DNA of 41,546 nt from Chloroflexota bacterium (GTDB lineage Bacteria; Chloroflexota; Anaerolineae; Anaerolineales; UBA4823). The notes below the pieces were generated by a model that was not told the DNA's origin, made no database searches, and was given only the letters and a program-made list of their open reading frames with translations. The position numbers were made by a program, and so were the translations under genes. Position 1 is the stretch's first letter. Each line of letters begins with the position of its first letter. Shown one piece after another: positions 9,001-16,442 of the stretch. The stretch spans positions 1-41,546 of the forward strand of contig JAAYXE010000026.1 in NCBI GenBank assembly GCA_012516075.1, written 5' to 3'.

Positions 9001-9630
9001 AATCAGGGCACTGAACGGCGCTCCGCTGCGCAGGATCTGCTCCATGGCCAGGCGGCCGTCCTCCCGGCGGTGCTCACCGAAGGCGATCAGCCGCTCGTCT
9101 TCCGGCAGTCCGGCGTCACGCAGCGCCTGGCGGTAGGCAGCCAGACGCTCGGCGCTGTCACCGCCGCGCCCCGACTTTCCGGCGATGAAAGCGATCTGGC
9201 GGTGCCCGTGCTGCAGCAGGTGGTCGAACGCCTGGCGGATTCCGCTGGCATTGTCCACCGCGATCAGCGGGCCTGCTTTTTCGGCGGTGGTCAGGATGAC
9301 GGGAAACCCCGAGCGGATCAGGTCCTGGACGTAATCGAACTGCTCCGGGGTGAGGTCGTCGGGGATGATGATCAGCCCGTCGCAGTTCCACGGTCCCACG
9401 GGGACAAAATCCGCCCGTTCTCCCGGGACCGGCCAGGCGGTACGGCTGCCGCGCGGGCTGCCCGGCAGCGCGATCCCGCAGCCGGCGAGCAGGTTGCAGT
9501 CGTGCTCGTTTACGGCAGCATAGATCCCCTGCAGGAGCGTGTGGGTATAGCTGTCGATGGTCGTGCCTTCGTATACCGACCAGGTGGACAGAAACCCAAT
9601 CGTGGGTCGGCTGTGGATGTACGGGCTCAT
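6031..9630 (-). CDS. LacI-domain hybrid histidine kinase with two receivers and AraC output
   Basis: A 1199-residue one-protein signalling chain. Residues about 8-300 are a LacI/GalR-type ligand-binding domain (PTIGFLSTW at the start, RLVIRQSCGCRP at the end) without a LacI HTH. A helical and GAF-like region follows (about 300-580). The kinase has its H-box His near residue 597 (VGHELRTPL), N-box SNAVKFTPQG, and G-boxes DTGIGIS and GLGLGLTIS. Receiver 1 (about 835-950) has VVLDND and NKP; receiver 2 (about 953-1073) has VDDDP and LLDLMMPELDG. An AraC-type double HTH ends the protein (about 1087-1190). There is no signal peptide or membrane helix, so it should sense an imported sugar in the cytoplasm. 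Its position beside GH53/GH42 genes suggests galactose or galacto-oligosaccharide as ligand (inference). Similar fusions are known in Anaerolineae. Confidence 0.93.
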   Translation of the reverse strand: MSPYIHSRPTIGFLSTWSVYEGTTIDSYTHTLLQGIYAAVNEHDCNLLAGCGIALPGSPRGSRTAWPVPGERADFVPVGPWNCDGLIIIPDDLTPEQFDYVQDLIRSGFPVILTTAEKAGPLIAVDNASGIRQAFDHLLQHGHRQIAFIAGKSGRGGDSAERLAAYRQALRDAGLPEDERLIAFGEHRREDGRLAMEQILRSGAPFSALIASNDLSALGAMEVLRAAGRRIPEDVAVIGFDDILEARSQLPPLTTVRHPTFTLGYQAVMAILQALRGEKRVEENRRVPTRLVIRQSCGCRPDRRSTAAIPAVFSGDLDEARAVLADWMAETAISEARQSRQEEIHTLSRAVAGALTDSLVREDTRPFDDQLQNLYRWLETRPEDVYAWQTVFTALRNGLPEAFPPLTQATPGLIRELLDHARLSLAEMVRRQTTETLVNHMTASNRLGLMTSQLLASTGLQASADILAQHLPHLGIPQALVGTYSHTEEDPLLYTQVLLAVGYPERAAGLTFLTRQFPPPELISPDQTYRLAILPLVIDENNSGFAAFNAANLENCAAIVHNLASALRTSQLYQDALRGRQMAEEANQLKSRFLSIVGHELRTPLSLIIGLSEMVLRDAQELSEAARHDLEQIHSSAQHLSRLVGDVLDLASSEAGQLRILREPLDLVEVLRVAARVGEQLARQKGIAWQDNLPQHSLWVLGDRTRLRQVTLNLISNAVKFTPQGKVLLELKVSGQQAVVSVSDTGIGISPAEQESIFDEFRRSERSIQSGYSGLGLGLTISRELVAQHGGSMGVRSPGDLGNGATFYFTLPILTTSDWQEADPFTAVQKNAVIVLVEETGRAQPLCDYLRQQGFDVQLWSIQNDSGWLSKISALRPAAVVLDNDLAVRQGWTIFSLLKRQPATADVPVFAYALDLEGDRGELLELNYLNKPLSPEQLAAELRRYFGTAPQPGDGQRTVLLVDDDPAVLDLHRRLVEEAGCRTVMARNGKEALDMLKTVRPDLILLDLMMPELDGFAVLDELRSWEATRDIPVIILTARTLSEAELERCNRGVASILTKGLFSAGETLRHIEAALTRQQSLSLPTQRLVRQAMGFIHSHYAEPLTREDIAQCVGISADYLTDCFRQELGITPITYLRRYRIRQACDLLKNTDLTITQIAMAVGFSESAHFSRTFHRETGLTPRAYRRSHPGSSPGDLRG

Positions 9631-9722
9631 AACTGCTCTGATTTTACAATGAATATGTGCGAATCAGCAGCGCAGCACGCCCTCGATTCTCTCTCCCCTT
9701 TCTGCAGCCTCTTTTCTGATTC

Positions 9723-9752
9723 TTGACGGTGCTGGCAGAGAGGTGCTATCAT
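9723..9752 (+). promoter_or_regulatory. Promoter of the arsR/cmtR-P1B ATPase operon
   Basis: TTGACG (9723-9728), an 18-bp spacer and TATCAT (9747-9752). The -10 overlaps the left arm of the palindromic operator, as expected for repression by occlusion. Confidence 0.65.
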
Positions 9753-9773
9753 ATCATTAATTAATGATATGAT
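9748..9773. promoter_or_regulatory. 26-bp perfect palindrome, ArsR-family operator
   Basis: The left half ATCATATCATTAA (9748-9760) is followed directly by its exact reverse complement (9761-9773). It resembles the AT-rich imperfect 12-2-12 operators of SmtB/CadC/CmtR repressors. It overlaps the -10 and lies 40 bp before the ArsR start, implying autoregulation. Confidence 0.85.
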
Positions 9774-9812
9774 GATATGATGATTTATATGATGATTTCA
9801 GGAGTTTTTTTC

Positions 9813-10163
9813 ATGCTCACCGGCACCACCCAATCGATCGAACTGCAGGCGAAATTGTTTCGCGGCTTTGGCGACCCATCTCGCCTGGCCATCCTGCAGG
9901 CGCTGCGCAGCGGTCCGCTCAGCGTCACCGAAATCGTCCAGGCCACCGGACTGTCCCAGTCCAACGCTTCGAACCACCTGGCCTGCCTGCGCGACTGCGG
10001 CCTGGTGACCGCTGAACAGAACTGGCGCTACGTGATTTACCGCCTGAGCGACGACCGCGTTGCTGAGCTGCTCAACCTTGCGGAGGCTCTGCTGGCCGAC
10101 GTCGCCAGAGGGGTTCACATGTGCACTCGCTACAACACAGTACAGGAATCCGCGGATGAATAA
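9813..10163 (+). CDS. ArsR/SmtB-family metal-sensing repressor, CmtR type
   Basis: A 116-residue winged-helix repressor that should release DNA on binding thiophilic metals. The ATG at 9813 is chosen because CAGGAG precedes it; upstream in-frame ATGs lie close to the operator. The recognition region TGLSQSNASNHLACLRDCGLV carries Cys58 and Cys62, and Cys104 lies in the C-terminal tail (GVHMCTRY). This three-cysteine pattern and spacing match mycobacterial CmtR (Cys57, Cys61, Cys102), a Cd(II)/Pb(II) sensor, so Cd/Pb sensing is a good inference. The stop codon overlaps the start of the P1B ATPase by 8 nt, so the two are translationally coupled, and the palindrome upstream suggests autoregulation. 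Confidence 0.9.
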   Translation: MLTGTTQSIELQAKLFRGFGDPSRLAILQALRSGPLSVTEIVQATGLSQSNASNHLACLRDCGLVTAEQNWRYVIYRLSDDRVAELLNLAEALLADVARGVHMCTRYNTVQESADE

Positions 10164-12240
10164 AATTCAGACCATCGAAATACCGGTGTCGGGGATGGAC
10201 TGTGCTGACTGCACCCGGCATGTCCGGACCGCGATCGCCAGGCTGCCTGGGGTCCAATCGGTGGATGTGTTTCTAACCTCGGAGAAAGCGGTCATCCGCC
10301 TGGACCCTGACCTTGTGGATCTGCCTGCCATACGCGAGGTGGTAAAGAACGCCGGTTATTCCGTTCCGGAGAGCGCTGCTCCCCCACAAAATCCCCCGCT
10401 GGGAAATTTCACACGCCGTATGATGACCCTGCTGGCCGTCGTGTTCGGGGTGATCCTGTTCATCATCGTAGGCGGGGAATGGCTTGGCCTCTTCGAGCAG
10501 ATCACCGGGCGTGTTCCTTTCCCGGTCGGACTGGCGCTCGTTGTCATCAGCGGCTGGTCGATTTTCCGCAACGTGATCCGGGCAGCGCTCAACCGGCAGG
10601 TCATCTCGCACACGCTCATGACGCTGGGCGTGATTGCCGCTCTGGCGGTCGGAGAGTGGGCCACCGCGCTGGTGGTCGTTTTCTTCATGCGCGTGGGCGA
10701 ATATGTCGAGAATTTCACCACCAAAGGAGCGCGCCGGGCGGTGAAAGATTTAACCGCCATGATCCCGCAAATCGCCCGGGTTGAGCGGGATGGATCCGAA
10801 CAGGAAATCCCGGTTTCCGAAGTGCGGAACGGGGACATCGTGATCGTGCGTCCTGGCGAAAAAGTGCCCGTGGATGGCGAAGTGATCTCCGGCCAGGCGA
10901 CAATGGACCAGTCTGTCCTCACCGGAGAGTCAATGCCTGTCGAGGTCGCTGCCGGTACGCAGGTCTTTGCCGCCACCATTGCCAGACTCGGCAGTGTCCG
11001 CATCCGCGCCGCCCGCGTCGGTCCGGACACGACCTTTGGGCGTGTGGTCAAAATGGTGGAGGAAGCCGAAGCCAACCGGGCGGAGGTGCAGCGCTTTGCC
11101 GATCGATTTTCCGCTTTCTTCCTGCCTGTCGTCGCCGGGATCGCGGCGCTGACCTTCATCATCCGCCGCGACCCGCTTGCTGCGGCGGCAGTGCTGGTGG
11201 TGGCCTGCTCGTGTTCCGTCGCGCTGGCCACGCCGGTCGCCGTCCTGGCCTCCATCGGCGCCAGCGCGAAGCGCGGGCTGCTGATCAAGGGAGGCAAATA
11301 CCTGGAAAGCCTGGCACGCGCCGACGTCCTCCTGCTCGACAAGACCGGCACCCTGACGCTGGGCAAACCGCAGGTGACCGATGTCATCTCCCTCAACGGG
11401 CTGGATCCAGCGGAGATCCTCGCCCTGGCCGCTTCTGCGGAACGCTATTCAGAACATCCCCTGGCCGAAGCCGTGCGCGCCGCCGCTCGCGAGCGGAATC
11501 TCCCCCTTGTAGAACCGCAGGAGTTTGAAGCGCTGCCCGGGTTGGGGATCCGCGCCCGGATCGCCGGCCGCCGGGTCGTGATCGGTAACCGCCAGTTGGT
11601 CCCTGGTGCGGCTGAACTTGCCGCAGCTGCAGAACTGGAGCAGCAGGGGAAGACGCTGCTGTACCTGGCCCGGGACGGGGAATTAACCGCTGTGATTGCA
11701 GCCGCCGACACGCTGCGCCCGGAAGTCCCCGCAGCCCTGGCGGCGCTGCGTGACCTCGGCATCCGGCGCATCGAACTGCTCACCGGTGACAATGAACGTA
11801 CAGCCCGGGCACTGGCGGAGAAACTCGGGGTGGACTTTCGCGCCAGCCTGCTGCCTGAAGACAAGATTTCCATTGTTAAGGCCTACCAGGCTCAGGGCCA
11901 CACCGTGGTCATGGTGGGCGACGGCGTCAACGACGCCCCCGCCCTGGCCCAGGCGGATGTTGGCATCGCCATGGGTGCGGCAGGCTCGGACATCGCCGTC
12001 GAGGCTGCCCACATTGCCCTGATGCGCGATGACTGGAGTCTTGTCCCCGAGGTGCTGCGAATCGCCCGCCGTACCCTGCGGGTGGTGGAGATGAACCTGG
12101 GGTTCACCGCCGTCTACAATTTGATTGGGATCACTCTGGCCACACTCGGCTTCCTGCCGCCCATCTTCGCCGCCGCAGCCCAGTCCCTCCCCGATTTGGG
12201 CATCCTCGCCAACTCAGCTCGTCTGCTGCGCCAGAAATAG
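10156..12240 (+). CDS. P1B-type heavy-metal translocating ATPase with a CSC motif
   Basis: A 694-residue inner-membrane metal exporter. The ATG at 10156 overlaps the arsR stop; the longer frame to 10060 lies inside arsR. An N-terminal HMA domain carries GMDCADC (Cys16, Cys19). About eight membrane segments follow. The actuator has LTGES (about residue 254), the phosphorylated Asp395 lies in DKTGT, SEHPLAEA is the nucleotide-domain HP motif, and MVGDGVNDAP the hinge. The membrane metal site reads ACSCSVALATP: Cys351-Ser-Cys353 instead of the usual Cys-Pro-Cys. The Pro-to-Ser change at this position is uncommon and makes substrate prediction less safe. Coupling to a CmtR-like sensor favours Cd, Pb or Zn efflux (inference). 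Confidence 0.93.
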   Translation: MNKIQTIEIPVSGMDCADCTRHVRTAIARLPGVQSVDVFLTSEKAVIRLDPDLVDLPAIREVVKNAGYSVPESAAPPQNPPLGNFTRRMMTLLAVVFGVILFIIVGGEWLGLFEQITGRVPFPVGLALVVISGWSIFRNVIRAALNRQVISHTLMTLGVIAALAVGEWATALVVVFFMRVGEYVENFTTKGARRAVKDLTAMIPQIARVERDGSEQEIPVSEVRNGDIVIVRPGEKVPVDGEVISGQATMDQSVLTGESMPVEVAAGTQVFAATIARLGSVRIRAARVGPDTTFGRVVKMVEEAEANRAEVQRFADRFSAFFLPVVAGIAALTFIIRRDPLAAAAVLVVACSCSVALATPVAVLASIGASAKRGLLIKGGKYLESLARADVLLLDKTGTLTLGKPQVTDVISLNGLDPAEILALAASAERYSEHPLAEAVRAAARERNLPLVEPQEFEALPGLGIRARIAGRRVVIGNRQLVPGAAELAAAAELEQQGKTLLYLARDGELTAVIAAADTLRPEVPAALAALRDLGIRRIELLTGDNERTARALAEKLGVDFRASLLPEDKISIVKAYQAQGHTVVMVGDGVNDAPALAQADVGIAMGAAGSDIAVEAAHIALMRDDWSLVPEVLRIARRTLRVVEMNLGFTAVYNLIGITLATLGFLPPIFAAAAQSLPDLGILANSARLLRQK

Positions 12241-12506
12241 TCTCGAGATTGATTACGGAAGTCCTGTTACCCACCCGGCAGGTGCGCAGGCGCCAGCTTT
12301 GGATGCTCAGTCAAAGCGTCCCGTGATTTCCCATCATCCCATTTAAAGCTGCAATCTCTCACCTGCTGCGTGGGCATAAATAAACGTAAGCAGACACAGC
12401 CCGCCGCGCCGGAGTTACTTTTTCCCTTTACCCCCTTCTTTTTCCCTGCGCCAGTCTCACACCCAAGATTGATTGTGGACTGAGTACACACAACCAGTTC
12501 AACACC

Positions 12507-12535
12507 TTGACAAAAATAATAAGGCGCCTTACAAT
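12507..12535 (+). promoter_or_regulatory. Near-consensus promoter of the MarR gene
   Basis: TTGACA (12507-12512), exactly 17 bp, TACAAT (12530-12535). The expected transcription start, about 7 nt after the -10, falls on the A of the ATG at 12542, so the mRNA is probably leaderless. Confidence 0.85.
12520..12531. promoter_or_regulatory. MarR operator candidate TAAGGCGCCTTA
   Basis: A perfect 12-bp palindrome between the -35 and -10 elements of the marR promoter. A near copy occurs at 13102-13113 in front of the next gene. Confidence 0.7.
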
Positions 12536-12541
12536 CGCTAC

Positions 12542-13084
12542 ATGCAAGATAATATAGATCTAATTTCTCTGCATAAAACCTGCGAGCTCGACCCCCGCTA
12601 CCAGAACCTTATGGCCGCCTTTCGCCAGGCCACCGGCCGGGAAAACCTCGAGCAGGTGCAGACCTATCTGCTCTTCCTGCTGGTCGCCCGGCGCATGCTG
12701 GCCGAAGAACAGGCCATCTTCGACCGCTACAACCTTTCCGAAGGCAAGCTCTCAGTGCTGCTCCTGCTGAAGAACCACCCGCAGGGCCAGATCACCCCCT
12801 CGGAGATCGCCGCCGCCACGGGAGTATCCCGTGCAACGGTGACCGGTCTGCTCGCCGGGCTGGAGCGCGACGGTTACATCCTCCGCAGTGACGATCCCAG
12901 CGATAAGCGCCGCTGTACGATCCAGCTCACCGGCCGTTCCTGTGAGGTGGTCGAAAGCCTTCTGCAGGAGCGCTTCCAGCACATCGAAGAACTGCTGGCG
13001 GAATTTACCCCAGCAGAACAAAACGCGCTGCGCGCCGCTATCGAAAAGCTCAACAGCCATCTTTCCCCGGCGGTCCAGCCTTAA
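12542..13084 (+). CDS. MarR-family transcriptional regulator
   Basis: A 180-residue winged-helix regulator of the MarR family, usually a dimeric repressor relieved by small phenolic or oxidising ligands. The core SEGKLSVLLLLKNHP, then ITPSEIAAATGVSRATVTGLLAGLERDGYI and the wing DPSDKRRCTIQLT, are diagnostic; the helices at both ends form the dimer interface. I start it at ATG 12542 because the promoter places the transcript start there; a GTG at 12473 lies upstream of the -35 and cannot be used from this promoter. It probably represses itself and the flavoenzyme operon that begins 48 bp downstream, since related palindromes occur in both upstream regions. Confidence 0.9.
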   Translation: MQDNIDLISLHKTCELDPRYQNLMAAFRQATGRENLEQVQTYLLFLLVARRMLAEEQAIFDRYNLSEGKLSVLLLLKNHPQGQITPSEIAAATGVSRATVTGLLAGLERDGYILRSDDPSDKRRCTIQLTGRSCEVVESLLQERFQHIEELLAEFTPAEQNALRAAIEKLNSHLSPAVQP

Positions 13085-13089
13085 TTTTT

Positions 13090-13113
13090 TTGACGGGATA
13101 ATAAGCCGCCTAA
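13090..13113 (+). promoter_or_regulatory. Promoter/operator of the flavoenzyme operon
   Basis: TTGACG (13090-13095) is followed 6 nt later by TAAGCCGCCTAA (13102-13113), matching 10 of 12 positions of the marR palindrome and sitting at almost the same distance from its -35 (6 versus 7 nt). The -10 is weak (possibly TAATCA at 13111). Confidence 0.6.
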
Positions 13114-13131
13114 TCAAAAGGGCATTGATTA

Positions 13132-15423
13132 ATGAACTACGGTCACCCACTCCAGTTTGGAACATTTATCACACCGCGCAGCGCCAGCCCTGAAGCAGTC
13201 ACCGCACTGACTGTCCGCAGCGAAGAGCTGGGATACGACCTGGTCACTTTCCAGGACCACCCCTACCAGCCGGCCCATCTTGATACCTGGACGCTGCTGT
13301 CCTGGGTCGCCGGCCAGACCAGTCGTATTCACCTGGCAGCCAACGTCCTGAATCTGCCCCTGCGCCAGCCCGCTGTCCTGGCCCGCAGTGCGGCCAGCCT
13401 GGACCAGCTTTCCGGCGGCCGGCTGGAGCTCTCCCTGGGGGCAGGAGCCTTCTGGGAGGGGATCACTGCCATGGGTGGTCCGCGGCGTTCGCCGGGCGAA
13501 GCGGTCGCAGCGCTTGAAGAAGCCATCCAGGTGATGCGCGGGATCCTCGACGCCGCCAGCAGTACTCCATTCAGCTTCACGGGCAGGCATTACCGCCTGG
13601 AGAGTGCGCTGCGCGGTCCCGCCCCGGCCCACAACATCCCCATATGGATCGGTGCCCGCAAAGAACGCATGCTGCGTCTGATCGGCCGCCAGGCGGACGG
13701 CTGGCTGGTCACCCTGGGATACCTGCAGCCGGGTGAGTTCCAGGCCGGCAATCAGATCATCGATCAGGCGGCCCGCCAGGCCGGCAGAGACCCACGTGAG
13801 ATTCGCCGCCTGGTCAACATTTCCGGAACGTTCTCTTCGGTTTCCGAGGGTTTTCTCCAGGGGCCGCCCCAGAAGTGGGTGGATGATCTGCTGCCAATCG
13901 TCGTCGAACAGGGGGCCGGGACACTGATCCTGATGACCGACGACGCCGAAACGATGGAGCAGTTCGCCCGCGAGGTAATCCCGGCGCTGCGCGCGGCTGT
14001 GCACGCGGTCATCCCCGGATTGTCTACAGCCCGCCTGCCGCGCAGCTCGTTCGCCCTCTCCAGGCGCAGCCCCGGGATTGATTACGATGCGGTCCCCGAA
14101 TCGTTGATCGACAGCGTGATCGAACCGGGGGATGCCGCTTACGCCCTGGTCAAATCGACGTATCTGCGCGGCGGAGCACCAGGGATCGTCTTCCAGGTCA
14201 AAAATGTCCGGCAGGTGATCGATGCTCTCGCCTTTGCCCGCCAGCACACGCACCTGCCCCTCTCGATCCGCAGCGGCGGGCACGGCATCAGCGGCCGTTC
14301 CACCAACCGGGGTGGAATTGTCATCGATCTCTCGCACCTGGACACCATCGAGGTGCTGGACCGGGCCACCCGCAGGGTGCGCATCGGGCCCGGGGCACGC
14401 TGGATGGAGGTGGCCCAGACTCTGGCTCCCTACGGCTGGGCGCTGACTTCCGGAGATTACGGCGGCGTAGGGGTCGGCGGCCTGGCAACCGCCGGGGGCA
14501 TCGGTTTTCTGGCCCGTGCCCACGGTCTGACGATCGACCATCTGCGCGCCGTTGAAATGGTGCTGGCTGACGGATCCGTGGTGCGCGCCAGCGATGACGA
14601 AAACCCCGACCTGTTCTGGGCGGTGCGCGGCGCCGGCGCCAATTTCGGCATCGTGACCTCCTTCGAGTTCGAAGCCGATCCGGTAGGAAATGTCGGCTGG
14701 GCGACTTTCCTCTATGACGCCGGCGATACGGCTGGCCTGCTGGAGAGATGGGGCCGTGCAGTTGAATCTTCTCCTCGTGATCTCACCAGCTTCCTGGTGA
14801 TGGGCCCACCGCGCCGCGGACAGCCGGCGGTCGCCCAGGCCATGACCATGGTGAACTCATCCGACCCTGACCTGATCCTCAACCGCCTTCAGCCCCTGGC
14901 CCAGGCCGCCCCGCTCTACGATTACACTGCCGTGATCACCTCCTATGCCAGCGTCATCACCAACGCTCAGGATGTGCCGCACAGCGGGGTGGGAGAACCG
15001 GCCGCCCGCTCAGGGCTGGTCGAACACATCACCCCGGGGTTCGCCGCTGCCGCCGCGGAACTGCTTCGCAGCGGTGCCGTGTATTTCTTCCAGATCCGCT
15101 CAGTCGGCGGAGCCGTTTCCGACATAGCCCCCGACGCCACGGCTTACGCTCACCGCTCGGCCAACTTTCACGTAACTGCCTTCGGAGCCAACCGCGAGCG
15201 TCTCAACGCTGCCTGGGATCAGCTGCGGGCTCACTTCAACGGTCTCTATCTGGCGTTTGAAACCGACCAGCGGCCCGAACGCCTGCTGGACGCCTTTCCG
15301 CCCGCCACGCTGACCCGCCTGCGCCTGCTCAAACAGCGCTACGATCCCGACAACCTGTTTCGCGACAACTTCAACCTTCAGCCGCAGGAGAGTGTGCAGG
15401 TTCTGCGTGCACAGTCAAAATAA
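13132..15423 (+). CDS. Fusion of an LLM (luciferase-like) oxidoreductase and a BBE-type FAD oxidoreductase
   Basis: A 763-residue cytoplasmic protein joining two redox enzymes. Residues 1 to about 290 are a luciferase-like monooxygenase (LLM) domain using FMN or F420: YDLVTFQDHPYQP, GRLELSLGAGAFW and IPIWIGARKERML are family signatures. Residues about 315-760 are a PCMH-type FAD domain with a C-terminal BBE segment: SIRSGGHGISGRS carries His384, the expected 8-alpha-histidyl FAD attachment, and YDPDNLFRDNFN closes the protein. The Cys that makes bicovalent berberine-bridge enzymes is absent (TSGDYGGVGVGGLATAGG). The LLM half is closely related to the next gene, and the FAD half to the genes at 22208 and 30859. 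The fusion suggests two consecutive steps on one substrate; the substrate is unknown. Confidence 0.9.
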   Translation: MNYGHPLQFGTFITPRSASPEAVTALTVRSEELGYDLVTFQDHPYQPAHLDTWTLLSWVAGQTSRIHLAANVLNLPLRQPAVLARSAASLDQLSGGRLELSLGAGAFWEGITAMGGPRRSPGEAVAALEEAIQVMRGILDAASSTPFSFTGRHYRLESALRGPAPAHNIPIWIGARKERMLRLIGRQADGWLVTLGYLQPGEFQAGNQIIDQAARQAGRDPREIRRLVNISGTFSSVSEGFLQGPPQKWVDDLLPIVVEQGAGTLILMTDDAETMEQFAREVIPALRAAVHAVIPGLSTARLPRSSFALSRRSPGIDYDAVPESLIDSVIEPGDAAYALVKSTYLRGGAPGIVFQVKNVRQVIDALAFARQHTHLPLSIRSGGHGISGRSTNRGGIVIDLSHLDTIEVLDRATRRVRIGPGARWMEVAQTLAPYGWALTSGDYGGVGVGGLATAGGIGFLARAHGLTIDHLRAVEMVLADGSVVRASDDENPDLFWAVRGAGANFGIVTSFEFEADPVGNVGWATFLYDAGDTAGLLERWGRAVESSPRDLTSFLVMGPPRRGQPAVAQAMTMVNSSDPDLILNRLQPLAQAAPLYDYTAVITSYASVITNAQDVPHSGVGEPAARSGLVEHITPGFAAAAAELLRSGAVYFFQIRSVGGAVSDIAPDATAYAHRSANFHVTAFGANRERLNAAWDQLRAHFNGLYLAFETDQRPERLLDAFPPATLTRLRLLKQRYDPDNLFRDNFNLQPQESVQVLRAQSK

Positions 15424-15432
15424 TGCGCATTA
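15421..15432. promoter_or_regulatory. Perfect palindrome TAATGCGCATTA
   Basis: A 12-bp palindrome covering the stop codon of the fusion gene and the 28-nt gap before the next gene. It has the same TAA-N6-TTA layout with a central CGC or GCGC as the two MarR operator candidates, so it may be a third, weaker site. Confidence 0.4.
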
Positions 15433-15451
15433 AACAAGGATCAAATTACCC

Positions 15452-16354
15452 ATGACAGATTACGGACACGATCTGCTTTTCGGCACGTTTACCACTCCGC
15501 TGGTCCAGCCGCCCATGCACGCCGTCGATATAGCCGTGGCGGCCGACCGGGCGGGTCTCGACGTAGTTACCTTCCAGGACCATCCTTACCAGCCGGCTTT
15601 TCACGATACCTGGACGCTGCTGTCTTTTGCCGCCGCGCGCACGCGGCGCGTGCACCTCAGTCCCAACGTGCTTAACCTGCCCCTGCGCCAGCCCGCGGTG
15701 ATGGCCCGAGCCGCGGCCAGTCTGGACCGGTTGAGCGGCGGCCGCGTTGAACTCGGCATCGGTGCCGGCGCGTTCTGGGATGCCATTGCCGCCATGGGCG
15801 GGCGCCGCCTGACGCCAGGGCAGTCCATCACAGCGCTGGAGGAGGCGATCCGCATCATGCGTGCGATCTGGGCAGTCGACGAGAAGGGCGGGGTGCGTGT
15901 GGAGGGTGAGTTCTACCGGGTCAAAGGCGCCAAACGTGGCCCTGCTCCCCTGCACAATATCGGTATCTGGATCGGAGCTTACAAGCCCCGCATCCTGAAG
16001 CTCACCGGGCGGGTCGCCGACGGGTGGCTTCCTTCCCTGAATTATCTCCAGGGCGGCCCCGCGGATCTGGCGAGCATGAACCGCCACATCGACGAGGGCG
16101 CCGCAGAGGCCGGCCGCTCTCCTGCGGAGATCCGCCGTCTGCTGAACGTCGCCGGCCAGTTCACCCCATCCGGACGGGGCTTCCTCAACGGGCCGCCCAG
16201 CCAGTGGGCGGAAGACCTGGCCGGCCTTGCCCTGGAATACGGCATCAGCGGCTTTTTCATCGCCGCAGACGACGAACAGACGATTGAACTTTTCGCTCAC
16301 GAGGTTGCACCAGCGGTGCGCGAACAGGTCGCTGCCGAGCGCGCGCACGTGTAA
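15452..16354 (+). CDS. LLM-class flavin-dependent oxidoreductase
   Basis: A 300-residue single-domain LLM enzyme of the bacterial luciferase / F420-dependent reductase superfamily, which folds as a TIM barrel and oxidises or reduces small organic substrates with FMN or F420. Signatures are LDVVTFQDHPYQPAF, GRVELGIGAGAFWDAI, LHNIGIWIGAYKPRILKLTGRVADGW and the final GISGFFIAADDEQT. AAGGA lies 13 nt before the ATG. It is colinear with residues 1-290 of the upstream fusion protein, so the two arose by duplication of the LLM unit. It is 28 nt from that gene and presumably in the same operon. The cofactor cannot be decided from the sequence. Confidence 0.9.
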   Translation: MTDYGHDLLFGTFTTPLVQPPMHAVDIAVAADRAGLDVVTFQDHPYQPAFHDTWTLLSFAAARTRRVHLSPNVLNLPLRQPAVMARAAASLDRLSGGRVELGIGAGAFWDAIAAMGGRRLTPGQSITALEEAIRIMRAIWAVDEKGGVRVEGEFYRVKGAKRGPAPLHNIGIWIGAYKPRILKLTGRVADGWLPSLNYLQGGPADLASMNRHIDEGAAEAGRSPAEIRRLLNVAGQFTPSGRGFLNGPPSQWAEDLAGLALEYGISGFFIAADDEQTIELFAHEVAPAVREQVAAERAHV

Positions 16355-16442
16355 ACCAATCAACCACCAATCCGGCCGCCGGTGTTTTTAACTGCAGCCG
16401 GTGCGAATTCCAATTCACATGAACAAGGGAGAACATTTCGTT

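Larger units (their letters stand above)
12241..12541. other. Intergenic region before the MarR gene
   Basis: About 300 bp with no gene I can support. The string AGATTGATT occurs near both ends (about 12246 and 12465). The right end contains the marR promoter and operator. Confidence 0.5.
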
